64,000 bases of DNA, from NCBI RefSeq assembly GCF_001649575.2, contig NC_051434.1, positions 19,958,732 through 20,022,731 of the forward strand, written 5' to 3'. Position numbers and translations under genes: made by a program. This stretch comes from Kryptolebias marmoratus (lineage: Eukaryota; Chordata; Actinopteri; Cyprinodontiformes; Rivulidae). Each line of letters opens with the position of its first letter. Within the stretch, counting starts at the first letter, position 1. The notes below the pieces were generated by a model that saw nothing but the letters and a program-made list of their open reading frames with translations, did no database searches and was not told the origin of the DNA. Of this stretch, positions 45,561-56,245 are shown in pieces.

Positions 45561-46620
45561 TTTATTAAATTTGATATATTTTCAAGCCTCCACAGAAACC
45601 CGTCTGTAGTTTAAACCCAGTCCAGTTGTGTCTCTGTCAACATGGTTAACTCTGAGGATCACTGCACCACCGTTATGGCTGTCTGACTGCAGGGACAAAG
45701 CCGGTGTGATGCTGGCAGATGTTACAGTCCACTAATGTGGAGCTCGGACACAACTTTGTCCTGCATTAGAGACAACATGCAGCCAGACTGCACCCAGAGC
45801 CGCCACTACACCGAGCAGGCAAAATGCACAGGGTGTCCGGTCCATCAGTCCGCCTGCAGGAGCCAGGATCTGCGAGGGTTAGTCTGGAGCCAGCTCACTC
45901 CTGGGAAGCCACAAGTTGTGTCACATGACAGGAATAAAAGATGTGTCGGGATGAAATGGTGCGATGACCTTGGTGGGGGCGGAATGCGTCTAAAAACGGG
46001 ATAAATTCGTGTTTCGTCTGCTGTGATGCAAAAGCTCCCTGTGCACTAAACCCGAACAGCTATTCGTTCACATCACCGTCAGGCATTAAAACAGTCAAGA
46101 AAGAAGTGGCGTCTCATCTTTACCTTAAACAATGGACAGCTGTGGACAGCTGTGGACTGCCGTGCCGTGCCGTGCCAGGCTATCTGTCAGTCTGAACGGG
46201 CTGCAGCATTCAGCGCACTGATCAACTCAGTCATTTCTCTGACACAATTCGGAAACAAGCCACTTCCTCTGACTGCAGTAAACCAGAGGAGTCTCCCTCC
46301 AGAACCAGAACCACAACCCCGCAGCCGAGGTCCGGACTCACATCCAGCCGTGCGGGAGCCGCTCACTCCGGATGAAACTTGCTGCCATCTCTGGGATCTG
46401 CTGAAGCGTCTTCAGACTTTGTGTTAAAAAGAAAAAAACATCCAGTTTGTCACCAGGATGAAGTCAGCCCAACTGTTGCCCCGAGTCTCCACACGTCCAC
46501 AGTCCAGCGGTACCGGGGACAGGACGAGGCAATGTCGGCCAACCCGTCCGAACCGATCCAAACAAAACCTGGTGTCATCCCGAGGACGGGACGAAGATCT
46601 GCTGCCTTAGTCCAACACCC
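45561..46620. other. GC-richer island, no gene assigned
   Basis: Noticeably GC-richer than its neighbours, with several ORFs of 83-91 codons on the plus strand, none recognised. The tandem word cgtgccgtgccgtgcc lies near 46161-46176. It could contain an unmapped first exon or promoter, but nothing in the sequence proves it. Confidence 0.35.
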
Positions 46621-46625
46621 ATCTC

Positions 46626-46960
46626 AGTGAGGAAGACACAACTACCACAAACACACACTCACCTTCAAAATAAAACACCCAGCTCAGTCAGGAGGACACA
46701 ACTAACACAAACACACATTCACTTTCAAAATAAAACACCCAGCTCATTCAGGAGGACACAAGTAACACAAACACACACTCACTTTCAAAATAAAACACCC
46801 AGCTCATTCAGGAGGACACAAGTAACGCAAACACACTCACCTTCAAAATAAAACACCGAGCTCAGTGAGGAGGACACAAGTAACACAAACACACACTCAC
46901 CTTCAAAATAAAACACCCAGCTCAGTCACAACTAACACAAACACACACTTAAAATCTTTC
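46626..46960 (+). repeat. 60-base minisatellite, about five units
   Basis: Units start near 46628, 46688, 46748, 46808 and 46868: ggaggacacaagtaacac, aaacacacactcac, cttcaaaataaaacaccc, agctcattca. The first three are exactly 60 bases; later units lose 2 bases. Because 60 is a multiple of three, one frame stays open as a 20-residue repeat (RRTQVTQTHTHFQNKTPSSF), without evidence of expression. Confidence 0.9.
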
Positions 46961-47054
46961 AGAAATCATTTTAGCACCCCTCCACACCACATCCAGGAAC
47001 TAACAACATGGCGGCTGGACCGACTCAGTTTTCTTTGTTTGTTTGCTGAAGTTG

Positions 47055-47300
47055 ATTAGATGTGGCGGCCATCTTGATGATAATGAGTGACGTACATCTA
47101 ATGATTATTGGGTTATTATGGAGAGTTTATTCTAATCTATCTATTGTGAGATATTTTGCTAACAGACAAGCAGGCTTGTTGTCAACAGTTTATGCCAAAG
47201 GTTTCAGTAAAGATGCACATTACTCGCAGCTACGACCACACTAAATTGTTCCAAAATATCTGCACATAGTAGTGAGTTGTAGCCATGTTTGTGTTTGCTA
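47055..47300 (-). repeat. Family A repeat arm fragments
   Basis: tggcggccatcttgatgata, gacgtacatctaatgattat, ttgtgagatattttgctaac, followed by a second partial piece (gcagctacgaccacactaaa, ttgttccaaaatatctg). Confidence 0.65.
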
Positions 47301-47864
47301 TGGTCGCTTAAACAAAACAGATTTAGTTTCAGGCAGCAGTATATATTTTAATGACCTAAAACAACCCTGTCCTGTCTTCTAGAAGATGCTGTATGTTCAA
47401 TTCAGACATTTGTCTGAATTGAACTTCAAACCAAATATAATAAATTTATTTATCATTTAGTTCTTCTTCTTTTTATTTTATTGTTATTATTAGTTAAAAT
47501 TATTGATCTATATACATACACACATGTTACCAGAACCCAAAAAGCCCCAAAGGACCAGCGGCCTCTAGTGGCTGCAGAAACTAATATTAAGTCCTGACTT
47601 TCCATTTAAAGGAACAGAACAGATTTTTTTCCCAGGTGATTTCGCTGCTGAATCCTCTATTATGTATCATTAAAATGTGTAAAAAGTGTCATGTTACACT
47701 GATTAGCATGTCAATATTTATTTTTTATTTCTTGCCTGCGTGGGTGATTCCACTTCACCTCAAACTCCTCCGGTTTCTGTGCTCCATGCTCAGTGTTACA
47801 CACCATGACACCGAACAGCCCTGTGACTACATTTCACCCTTTGAATATTCAGACCGACATGCCC
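47301..47864. other. No gene recognised
   Basis: Unassigned; ORFs short. Confidence 0.35.
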
Positions 47865-47995
47865 GAGTCTAACATGTCCCAGTGGGACAATTATGACTCT
47901 CAGCTACCACCAGCTCAATATCTGAACAACATGCAGCCATTTTTGTACTGGCTAATGTTGATGCGGCGGCCATTTTAAATGGGACTGCCTCCAAC
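47865..47995 (-). repeat. Family A repeat, middle fragment
   Basis: acaattatgactctcagcta, ccaccagctcaatatctg, gcggcggccattttaaatgg, gactgcctccaacag: the central section of the arm in minus orientation. Confidence 0.65.
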
Positions 47996-48406
47996 AGTGA
48001 ATCGGCTGCAGACACGAGTTGAATACAAATAGTCAATGGCGTTTTGTTGAAGCCCAAATATCCTTTGTTTTAATCTGCTTGGATGGGGTCATTTTCTCTG
48101 CTTATATTACAAACTACCTCATAGTGTCTGTAACAACGTTTCATTGTTAACTCAGGTGAAATATTGTTAATCTGGAGTGGACTGTTGGTGTCATGGAGCA
48201 TCCTAAAGTTTCCATCTGTATTTTTACCAGGGGACCAGTAAAGTCACAAATCTTACCCGATTCATCAAACTAAAGTGACCAAACCTATTCAAACTGTAAG
48301 GGTGTTTAACTGAGTGTCGGCAGGAAATCTTGACTGATGTGTTTAATATATAATTTTAATTTCATGAAACTTGACAGTTCAGTTTACAAACTCAATTAAA
48401 AATAAC
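47996..48406. other. 3' flank of trnau1ap; nothing else recognised
   Basis: AT-rich intergenic DNA. Confidence 0.35.
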
Positions 48407-48412
48407 TTTATT
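48407..48412 (-). terminator. Polyadenylation signal of trnau1ap
   Basis: Minus-strand AATAAA 56 bases after the stop codon, giving a short 3' UTR. Confidence 0.7.
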
Positions 48413-48467
48413 CAGTTGTGGTTCTAAAAATAAAAAAACAAAACACGAGGACAAAGGTAATGTCTCT

Positions 48468-51400
48468 TCAGCAGCAGATGGGCTCGGGCAGGATGGAAGT
48501 GATGTACTCCTGCTCCGCGGAGAACTCCGGAGGCTGCCAGTGGCACTCGATGAGAGCGTCGTACAGCTCCTCGCTCAGCTCCATGAACTTCCTGTTGGCC
48601 TCCACCACGTCCACCTCCAGGCCAGGATCTGCAGCCCAGACGAACACAGGAAGGTTACTCGCAGGTCAAGTGTATGAAGGGACACGCACAAATTAGGTCT
48701 AGTTTGTTATGGTGGTCTAATTTTAATGGAGAGAGAGAGAGAGACAGAGTATCAGCTAAAAGCCCAGGAAAACACACTGGGAGCAGTGAGACAGGTCTTG
48801 TAGCAGGTCTCACACACTCTTGGCCCTTCACTTGGAATCTTAAAGCTTCAGCTTCCTCTACAAGACTGATGCCTAGAGACCAGCTAGGCCACTCCCAGAC
48901 CTCAGTGTGCAGCTGCTTTAGGCGCTCCTGTTGCCATGGCAATAGGCTTTGGGTCACTGTCATGGAAGACCCACCTTCAGTGTTCTGGTTGAGCTTACAG
49001 TACGTGGTCCAGTCTATTGAACCATCAATGCGGTAAAGCTGTTCCGTCCCCTTAGCAGGAAAAAAAAAACCAAATCATAATGTTTCCATCTCCGTGCATT
49101 GACAGTGGGGAGGATGGTTTTTAAGTCACGCTCAGCATTTCTCTTGCTTGAGTTGAGTTTAATACCAAGGATTTGCATTTTGATCTCATCTGATTTAGGG
49201 TGCATTCACAGCAGCCCTGTTTGGTCTGCTTTAATGGAACTCTAGTTCGTTTGCCTCGAAAGTCCGGTTCGTTTGGGGAGGTGTGAGCGCGCAATCGAAC
49301 TCTGGTCTGCCTAAAAACCTTGGTCTCAGTTCGGTTGAAGTGAACTCTGGCGCGGTTCGAATGATATCTGAAAGCAAGCGGACCGCAGACCGCTCCAAAA
49401 GCAGGAAGCGGACTACAGCACAGGGCCTTCTGGGTAAATACAACCAAAACAAACAAGTGTTTCTATCACTAGAGGGAGGTAAAATGTTTGTTTGGCACAT
49501 GTACCACAGACAAAACAGAAATCCTAAAACCGCTAAAATTTGATGCCGCTCCATTTTTGTTTCCTTTTCCAGAAGAAGGAAATTGAGATCAGTGTCTTCT
49601 TCAGAGGTTTGCGTGTCGTTTCTTTCAGTAGCTCTTGGTGCAGCACCACCACAGGCGAAGGGGGGAACATGTTGCTCAAAGGGTTTGGCTCCATTGACTC
49701 TGTGCAGTGTGAATGAGAACCACAGCAGCTGAAAAATGGAACAAATGTTGACATTTTGGTCCCCAGTCGAACAGAGTCTACTGGACACCAGGTGTGAATA
49801 CAGCCTTAATCAACTTATCCCAAGCCATTTCTTCATGTCATGTAGATGTTCCCTGGCCAACTGACGACAGGTCTGTAGGGTCTTCTTGAGCAGGAGGACC
49901 TCCAGCCTGTTACAGTGAGGTGTTTACCAGTGGTGTTCTTGGTGACTGGGGTCTCAGCTGGCTTCAGATCATTAACAAGCTCTTCCTGGTTAGCTGCGGG
50001 CTGACCCCTCATCTTTCTTAGTATCGTTCTCCCCTAACGAGGTAAGATCTTGGCTGGAGCTCCAGACCTAGGGCGACGAACTGTCATTTTTGTACTTCTT
50101 CCATTCCATTCGTCACCTTCTCGTCAAGCTTCCTGCTGATGGCTTTTGTAACCCATTCCAGCCTGGTATAGATCCATCTTGTCCCTGACGTCCTCTGACA
50201 GCTTGAGTGGATGGGTAGGTGAATCAGTGTGGCCCAGTAAGTGAGGTCCTCTGATTGATTTGTTTAAGCTACATGGGTACATATCCAATTTGCGGGAGAC
50301 AGATCTGTAGTCGGCTTTCTTTTTAGTACATACGTACGTACGTACCAACCGACCGACTGACCTTTCTTTTTATTTAATAAGGCCAATTGGCTGTGGCAGC
50401 CAACTTGACATAGATTGGCTAATGAATATTTTCTTCAAGTTTCAAAAAAATCTATTCAGTGGTTCATAAGACACAAACATGGGCAAAAACATTATGGGCC
50501 GCCTTTTGTCACTTTTGTTTATGAAGTGACTTCACAAATTATTTGCATACATGCAATGTTTACTGTTTGTTTTCCCCTCTGTCTTTTGATATTTGCAACA
50601 TTGGTTTTCCGGTGACACTACTACTAGTCTCAGTACTTACCTTCCACTGGTTCTTCCTCTGGAAGGGCTTCAGTTTCCTAAAACAAGACATTAATACGAC
50701 ACGTCAGAATGACCACTGTTTGTTGATCATGACCAGCTAAACAGAGAGCGGGGTTTACCTGCGGCGGGGGGTACTGTGTGTAGTCATATTGTGAATAGTT
50801 GTAGCCATACATCGCCGCGGTCTGATCATAGCCCCAGGAAGAGTAATACCCGGGGTAGCTCTGCTGATGGTACTGGTTATACTGGTCGTAGCCGTATCTG
50901 TACGCTGAGTTGGACTGCCATGACTGTTTGCTCTCCGACTGCTGCTGCTGGGGCTTGTTTCTTAAACTGAGAGAGAGAAGAAGGAGCCACTTCTGAACAA
51001 ACACAGCGACGAGCCAACGAACGGAAAAGGGTGGCAGGAGCACCGTTGGACACTTACTTGTTAGCAGCCAAGCTTAACCTCAGAGGCTTGCTCCCCAGTC
51101 CTACGGCACCCTGGCACTCCTCCAGGGCCCTCTTCTGAAGCCGCTCGTCTGGGAACTGAACAAATCCGCAGCCCCTGAAAGTGAGAGGTGACAGCAGTGT
51201 CGGTGTGAGGAGGAGCTGCTGGTAGGGTCAGATTCACAGCAACGACTTGATTTGAATGTGATGAAGACTTTCATCTGGATAAGAGTGGACAGTCATGTAA
51301 ACCCCTGGCTCTCCAAGTGTGGTACTCAGAAGAAATGCTGCTATCAGCTGTTTAAAAGCTAAATAAGAAGCTAATTAACCGTCAAAAGCTTTGTGTTTTT

Positions 51401-54400
51401 CAAAATGATACTCGTGAAAAGTTTGAGAACCACTAATGTAAATACTCAAAGTTCCATTAAAAAAAAAAAAACTACTGAACTTCCCTTTTTTTAGTTTTTC
51501 AAGACGTTTCTCTTCTTGGATCTTTCGCAGCTCAAACAGTGTTGCGTTCCAAGATTTCACACTGCGGTGAGTTGCTATGTTTATGAGAGCTAAGCTCACA
51601 GGCAAATCGCTCTCCCTTCCCTCTTCCCTGAGGGTTGTAAGTAGAGATGGGAGGCTCAGGATCCCGTTTCGCTCGGTTTGCTTGGATCAAATCTCTGCGA
51701 TAACGTGACGCCGTGGCAAACACCGGAAGTGAGGCGACTGATTTGAATCTTTGGCGCTGTTGTAACAGGGCAACAAATTTTATTTGTAAGTTTATATTTT
51801 AAATTTTTTATTAACACTTTTTCAGAATGAAGACCCAATTGCTTATGGATGAGTTTATTTCATTTGTGTTGGAGCTGGAATTAAAACGATGTGAATCGTG
51901 GACGTTTGTGGCTGCTATGACCGCAGCTGACCACTAGATGTCACTGGTAGAACCTGCCTGAGGCTTTTACAATCAGGAAGAAGGCTCAAAAGCTTCACAT
52001 GGCTCTGTCCTTCGCCCGTCTGTGCTTGTAGTTCTAAATGTGATCTGCATACGAGTTTAGCTCTCATAAATGGAAGAACTCACTGCGATTTTAAAGGTTT
52101 AAATGTAGGAAGCTCCTTGGATGACAAAAAAAATCACAGGAAAAGAAGTCCAGTCACTATTTTTTTGTCCTGGACGACTGAGAATTTACACCAAAACCCA
52201 TTATGTAAATATGTGTCCTCATCTATACAGAGTTTTCTAAGGTTTACACCACCACCACTGAGACCTGGACTTAGTTTTTCACACAGCTTTTCCCAATTTG
52301 GCTTTGTTTTTGTTTATTAAATAATGACACAGTGGAATCTGTTGTGTTTTAGTTCACTCGAGGTTAGGTTTGAATTGTTTTAGAAGCTGATGAAGACCAG
52401 ATTCTTTTTATTACATCCTGATACCAAAAAGCTGAAAACTGAAAGAGGGTCTTTGTTTTCCTCGTGACTATTTGTAATTCAGTGTTGGTGTAAATTCTCC
52501 ACCATTTAGTCGAGCAGGTGGTAAAATCATGTATTGTATTTTGCTGACGGGGTAAGAAAAAAAAAAAAAAGGCTAACACCGCCTGCTCTTTTCTTTATTT
52601 CGCTGTGACAAATGAAAACTTACTTGGAGTTGCCCATGCTGTCGAGCACTACCTTCCCCCCCCGACAGGATGGGTAACGGTTGTAAAAAAATTCATAGAG
52701 CATCCCATCGTCCACCTCTGGCGTTAGGTCTCCCACGAACAGAGAGTACATTTGACTGGAGAAAAGAGGGGAATAAAAGAGACAGTGGTGTTTTAATAAC
52801 ATGACATAACAGCTCTATGTCTCCATGTTCAGTCGAGGCAGCATATGTACTATTTAACCATTCGTACATCCAGACTTTCAGCTTGAATGGGAATAGCGTG
52901 CTATGAAGTTTGGTGCTTGTAGCTTTCATAATTGTTTGACTTTCTTTATTTTAGGGACACTTTAGGGACACACAGGTTTGATTCCTGGCAGCAGCCACAT
53001 GTTGAAGTGTCCCTGGGCAAGACACTGAAACCCTCACTGCCTCTGATGTGACCTGTCAGTGTACGAATATGATTTAAATCACTGATCTACAGAATGATTT
53101 ATTCAGATTAGCTTTGTAGTGTGCTGTATGACTGTGTGTGGATGGATAAATGACGGCACAGATTGTGTTGTAAAGCGCTTTGAGTGGCCTGGTTGGCTAC
53201 AAGGTCATATATAAGTACAGTCTATTTACCATTTAAAATAAGATTTCTCATAGAAATACATTAAGACGTCTCCATCTCCTTCAAAATATTGTTCGCTTTG
53301 AAATCCGCTTCAGCGTACTTGCTCTATTGTAGTCTTCTTGTCCTATTTGTAGCTTTTAGCTAACCTTTCCCTAATTCTTGCTTTTTCTGGCTTTTTCCTG
53401 CTTCAGGTTTTAGCTTCCGTTCTCAGATTCATGACATTCTTATTGCCCAGTAGTTACACAACCTCGTTATGCAGCTACAAGACAGTTGCTTTGGTGTTGG
53501 GTGAAAAAAAAAAACCTCAATAAAATTGCAATTGATGATTAGCAGAACGGGATAACGTTCAGGAGAAGTAGTGCAGTAAAAGTCATATGGGGGAGGGATG
53601 TGTGAGAGTGTTGCAGTGGGAGTAAACAGTGGGGAAGAATGGTGCCCCGCGGCACAGCGTTTTGGTCCTGACTGGCTGTAGCCTCCTGCCGGAGAGGAGC
53701 AGTGTGAACAGGTTGTGTGAAGGATCAGAGGTGGTCTTTACCACCCACCCTGCGGGACACTGCGGGCGTGCAGGTCACAGCCTGATGAAACAATAATAGC
53801 AAACAATATACTGTGGTCTGCTCTTGTCCTTGGCAGCGGCTGCAGCTCACCGCGTGGCGATGGAGGACCTGATCACAGCTGAGTGCAAAGGCTCCATAAT
53901 CATCTTTTGACATGTTTTTCTAGACTTCAAAATGTTCAGACTCACCCAGTTTCCTGCTTCCCAAAGGTGGCTCGGTTCAACTTGAATCTTGTGGGCTATG
54001 GGAAACGGACATTAGAATTCAACGTGTCATTTTTTAAAGAGTTTCCATTACGAATACACAACAGGAGCAATGAGTGCACTCTATACCGGATTAGCCCCAG
54101 GTAGAGATTTTCCATTGATTTTGCGCAGGCACCTCTCAGCCGTGGCTTCATCGCTCATCTCCACGAAGCAGTAACCCAGAGCCCCCCTGGGAGAGACGAC
54201 ACACGGTTAATTGCAGCAATAACACTGCTGCGAATGCTGCAGCTCCTCGTGGATACCGGGCCCTCACCCTGTCATCTTGTTTCGAATGATGCGCACATTC
54301 ACCACCTCCTCCCCCATCGTGGAAAAAGCCCTGGTGATGAACTTCTCATCCATGTAGGCATCCAGCTGCAGGAGAAGGCACATCAGGGATCATTCAGGAA

Positions 54401-54691
54401 TCTCTGCTGGTTAGGATCATAATTAACCTGCACTTGGCTCCATAACTCCCATTTTATTATTCCCCAAAGGCAAAAGCAAAAAATATTGTGCCAATGTCTG
54501 TCTGTGTCTGTTAGCAAAATATCTCACGAACCACTGAGTGGATCTGAGTGAGACTATCACAAATAAATCACTGGATGTACATCTAGGACTGACTATTTTT
54601 TGTGGGTGAACTTTAGACACAGGTACAACCAAACGACTTAAAAGGTTTTTACCAAATACTCCAAACAAACTAACACTAGCCAATACCCCCC

Positions 54692-54743
<52 letters not shown>

Positions 54744-54923
54744 ATCCAATACACCCCACACAAACTACCCTACACTAATCTACTCAGAGCCCACGACACT
54801 AAAAGGTTTCTCCGTGAGGTCGGTGTTGTGTTGCTAGCAGCTAGCAGCTAGCTGTCTTCCAGACTGATGACTGACGTCAGGAAACAGCCTTAAACTCACG
54901 TTGCCCATCCATAATGTGCTCAT
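48468..54923 (-). CDS. trnau1ap: tRNA selenocysteine 1-associated protein 1 (SECp43), complete, nine coding exons
   Basis: RNA-binding protein that associates with selenocysteine tRNA and supports selenoprotein synthesis (family knowledge). Coding exons, in transcript order: 54923-54900, 54365-54268, 54186-54087, 53995-53946, 52755-52624, 51174-51058, 50966-50759, 50677-50641, 48628-48468. All have AG/GT borders and the phases agree, giving 927 bases, 308 residues. RRM1: RNP2 LWMGNL (4-9), RNP1 GYCFVEM (45-51). RRM2: RNP2 LFVGDL (96-101), RNP1 KGCGFVQF (135-142). Exon 7 encodes the Tyr/Gln-rich section (174-243, [24 protein letters not shown]), typical of the family. The C-terminus keeps [16 protein letters not shown]. 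Slightly longer than the human protein (about 287). The last intron (48629-50640) is full of transposons. Confidence 0.96.
48690..50330 (-). mobile_element. Tc1-like relic in the last trnau1ap intron, split by a MITE
   Basis: The complement on the plus strand shows gcttcctctacaagactgat, ctaggccactcccagacctc, gctcctgttgccatggcaat, tgggtcactgtcatggaaga, then aatcataatgtttccatctc, acagtggggaggatggtttt, tcagcatttctcttgcttga and gatttgcattttgatctcat, all words of Tc1-type transposase read backwards. Beyond the MITE (49200-49804), 49830-50110 continues with gttccctggccaactgacga, ctgtagggtcttcttgagca and ctgggtctcagctggcttca-like words. Heavily decayed. Confidence 0.7.
49200..49804 (-). mobile_element. 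Harbinger-like MITE, copy B
   Basis: Inverted ends gggtgcattcacagcagc (left) and, read inward from the right, ggctgtattcacacctgg. TTA lies on both sides (49196-49198 and 49805-49807), a clean 3-base duplication. It matches copy A (43328-43933) in opposite orientation. The 185-codon minus-strand frame inside is just repeat sequence. Confidence 0.75.
50383..50500 (-). repeat. Family A repeat fragment in trnau1ap intron
   Basis: ggctgtggcagccaacttga, aaatctattcagtggttcat, then acatgggcaaaaacattatg, which is the outer edge phrase. Confidence 0.6.
52165..52525 (+). mobile_element. Tc1-like right end within an inverted-repeat unit (trnau1ap intron)
   Basis: 52300-52440 matches the right terminal repeat of the 14512-15777 family (tctgttgtgttttagttcac, ggttaggtttgaatt, accagattctttttattaca). 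It is bracketed by a separate inverted pair: gagaatttacaccaa (about 52180-52194) and its complement ttggtgtaaattctc (about 52485-52499). The outer pair suggests a second short element or a rearranged one. Confidence 0.55.
52955..53235 (+). repeat. Common fish short interspersed repeat (intron)
   Basis: aggtttgattcctggcagca, cacatgttgaagtgtccctg, ggcaagacactgaaaccctc, then attgtgttgtaaagcgcttt, gagtggcctggttgg, ataagtacagtctatttacc: the widespread fish repeat whose end reads 'aagcgctttgagtg...agtccatttaccat'. Classification (SINE or MITE) not settled here. Confidence 0.7.
53335..53430 (+). repeat. Short family C tract (intron)
   Basis: atttgtagcttttagctaac, ctttccctaattcttgcttt, caggttttagcttccg. 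Same word family as 34205 and 45345. Confidence 0.5.
54480..54610 (+). repeat. Family A repeat, proximal fragment (first trnau1ap intron)
   Basis: gtctgtctgtgtctgttagc, aaaatatctcacgaaccact, ggatgtacatctaggactg. Confidence 0.7.
54687..54735 (+). repeat. (CA)n microsatellite
   Basis: About 20 CA units after a C-run. Confidence 0.95.
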
Positions 54924-55037
54924 GATGCCGTGACCGTGAATTTTCCTCCGCACACCAGGAGCTGGAAGCGCTAAAACTCAAAACAATCACCAGCTGTCCC
55001 ACAGACGACACACAAGGCACGGAAGAGCTTTAGCATT

Positions 55038-55075
55038 ACTTCCTGTTTTCACACAGGCAGACACAGCGCATGCGC
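55038..55075 (-). promoter_or_regulatory. Likely trnau1ap core promoter: ETS-type and NRF1 sites
   Basis: GCGCATGCGC at 55066-55075 is a perfect palindromic NRF1-type site, and minus-strand CAGGAAGT (55038-55045) is an ETS-type site. They lie 115-150 bases upstream of the trnau1ap ATG in a locally GC-rich patch. NRF1 plus ETS/GABP sites are usual in TATA-less housekeeping promoters; function here is inferred. Confidence 0.5.
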
Positions 55076-55174
55076 TCTGCTGCCCCCATCAGGTCAGGCG
55101 GTATAATCACATTAATACAATAAACAAATAAAGGTAAAAAACAAACATGTATTTGCATTCATGTAAACACTACA
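55076..55174. other. Short spacer
   Basis: Nothing recognised. Confidence 0.3.
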
Positions 55175-55425
55175 AAAACATACCTAAAAGGTACTACCGT
55201 ACCAAACTTTAGCTGAATGTCTGTAAAACTGGTTGAGTTCAACATTTTTTGTGTATGCTAAGTTTGCTCAGTTGTGGCCGATTGTGTTAATTCTAAATGT
55301 TAACCAGTTGTAGACGTACATTCAAATATTATTTCCTTAGAGTTTATTTAAATCCATTTAGTGGTTCCTGAGATATTCTGCTAATTGGTCAAACACAAAC
55401 ACACAAAGGCAAAAATACCGCCTTC
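55175..55425 (-). repeat. Family A repeat arm
   Basis: aaggtactaccgtaccaaac, tttagctgaatgtctgtaaa, ccagttgtagacgtacattc, gtggttcctgagatattctg, then the outer phrase aaggcaaaaataccgccttc. Confidence 0.7.
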
Positions 55426-55437
55426 GCCAGTGGGCAA

Positions 55438-55600
55438 TAATCAGTTGTAGACGTACATCTAATGACTAATTTCTGAGAGTCTCAATAAAATCTACAGTGG
55501 TTCAGGAGATCGTTTGTTAATAGACAAATGGACACAGACAGAAGCAGAAACATGATCACTCTTCTTTTGCCTTTTAGTGGCAGGCAAAAACAAAAGCTAA
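55438..55600 (-). repeat. Family A repeat, proximal fragment
   Basis: atcagttgtagacgtacatc, taatttctgagagtctcaat, then outer edge agaagcagaaacatgatcac, tcttcttttgccttttagtg. Directly behind the previous copy in the same orientation. Confidence 0.7.
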
Positions 55601-56046
55601 GAGACATGCATCACATTTCAGCTCCCAAAGCTTAGAAATTTTCTACCATTTGATCTGTAGGTGCATCTGCTTGTCTCCTGGTCTCACTTACCTTTTAACT
55701 GATAGTTTCAGCACAGAATGTTAAACTGTAATTTACAATGTAAGCCAGGTCAAAGCAGGTCTTTATAATGGAGGATTAAGCCAGTCATTTTAACTTTTAT
55801 TCACACCTTCATGCATGTGACCAAAGCACCTCTTTTGTGAGTTAGACAAACAAAGACCCTAATGACTCTCCAGTGGGAGGGGAATGAGATTAATCTGCAC
55901 GCGAGTGCCTAAAAGTGCATGCCACTGCATGCAATAAAAGGCTAGGAACTCCACACTGTCCAGGAGTCCCCTGGATGGGAAGTGAAATGTATTCAGCTAC
56001 AGAAAAGAAGTGCAGCTGTTTTGCTTTATTTATTTATTTTTTAAAT
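55601..56046. other. No gene recognised
   Basis: Unassigned AT-rich DNA. Confidence 0.35.
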
Positions 56047-56054
56047 ACTTAGAC

Positions 56055-56245
56055 GAGAATACGTAGCTCAGTGGTCAGTGCTGCAGTCTTGCATTCCTGA
56101 AGCTGCAGGTTTAAGCCCAGGTTGCATCAGGAAGGCCATGAAGTGTAAAACAATTGCCAAATCGTCACTGCAAGTTAACTCGTTGTGGCGTCCCCATGTA
56201 GGAGGAAACAGTTGAATGAAGGAAATACTAAGAAGCTGATGCTGG
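56055..56245 (+). mobile_element. tRNA-derived SINE
   Basis: A box TAGCTCAGTGGTC (56064-56076) and B box GGTTTAAGCCC (56108-56118) at tRNA-like spacing, followed by the common fish SINE body gttgcatcaggaaggccatg, aagtgtaaaacaattgcc and ctcgttgtggcgtcccc. It does not fold as a functional tRNA and lacks an intact acceptor stem. Confidence 0.8.

Noticed and set aside
46626..46960. CRISPR-like direct repeats
   Set aside because: The units are contiguous 60-base tandem copies without unique spacers, in a vertebrate genome: a minisatellite.
49231..49788. 185-codon minus-strand ORF
   Set aside because: Lies wholly inside MITE copy B, and the matching region of copy A is frame-broken.
56064..56118. 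tRNA gene
   Set aside because: A and B boxes are present but stems do not pair properly and the sequence continues into a SINE body.
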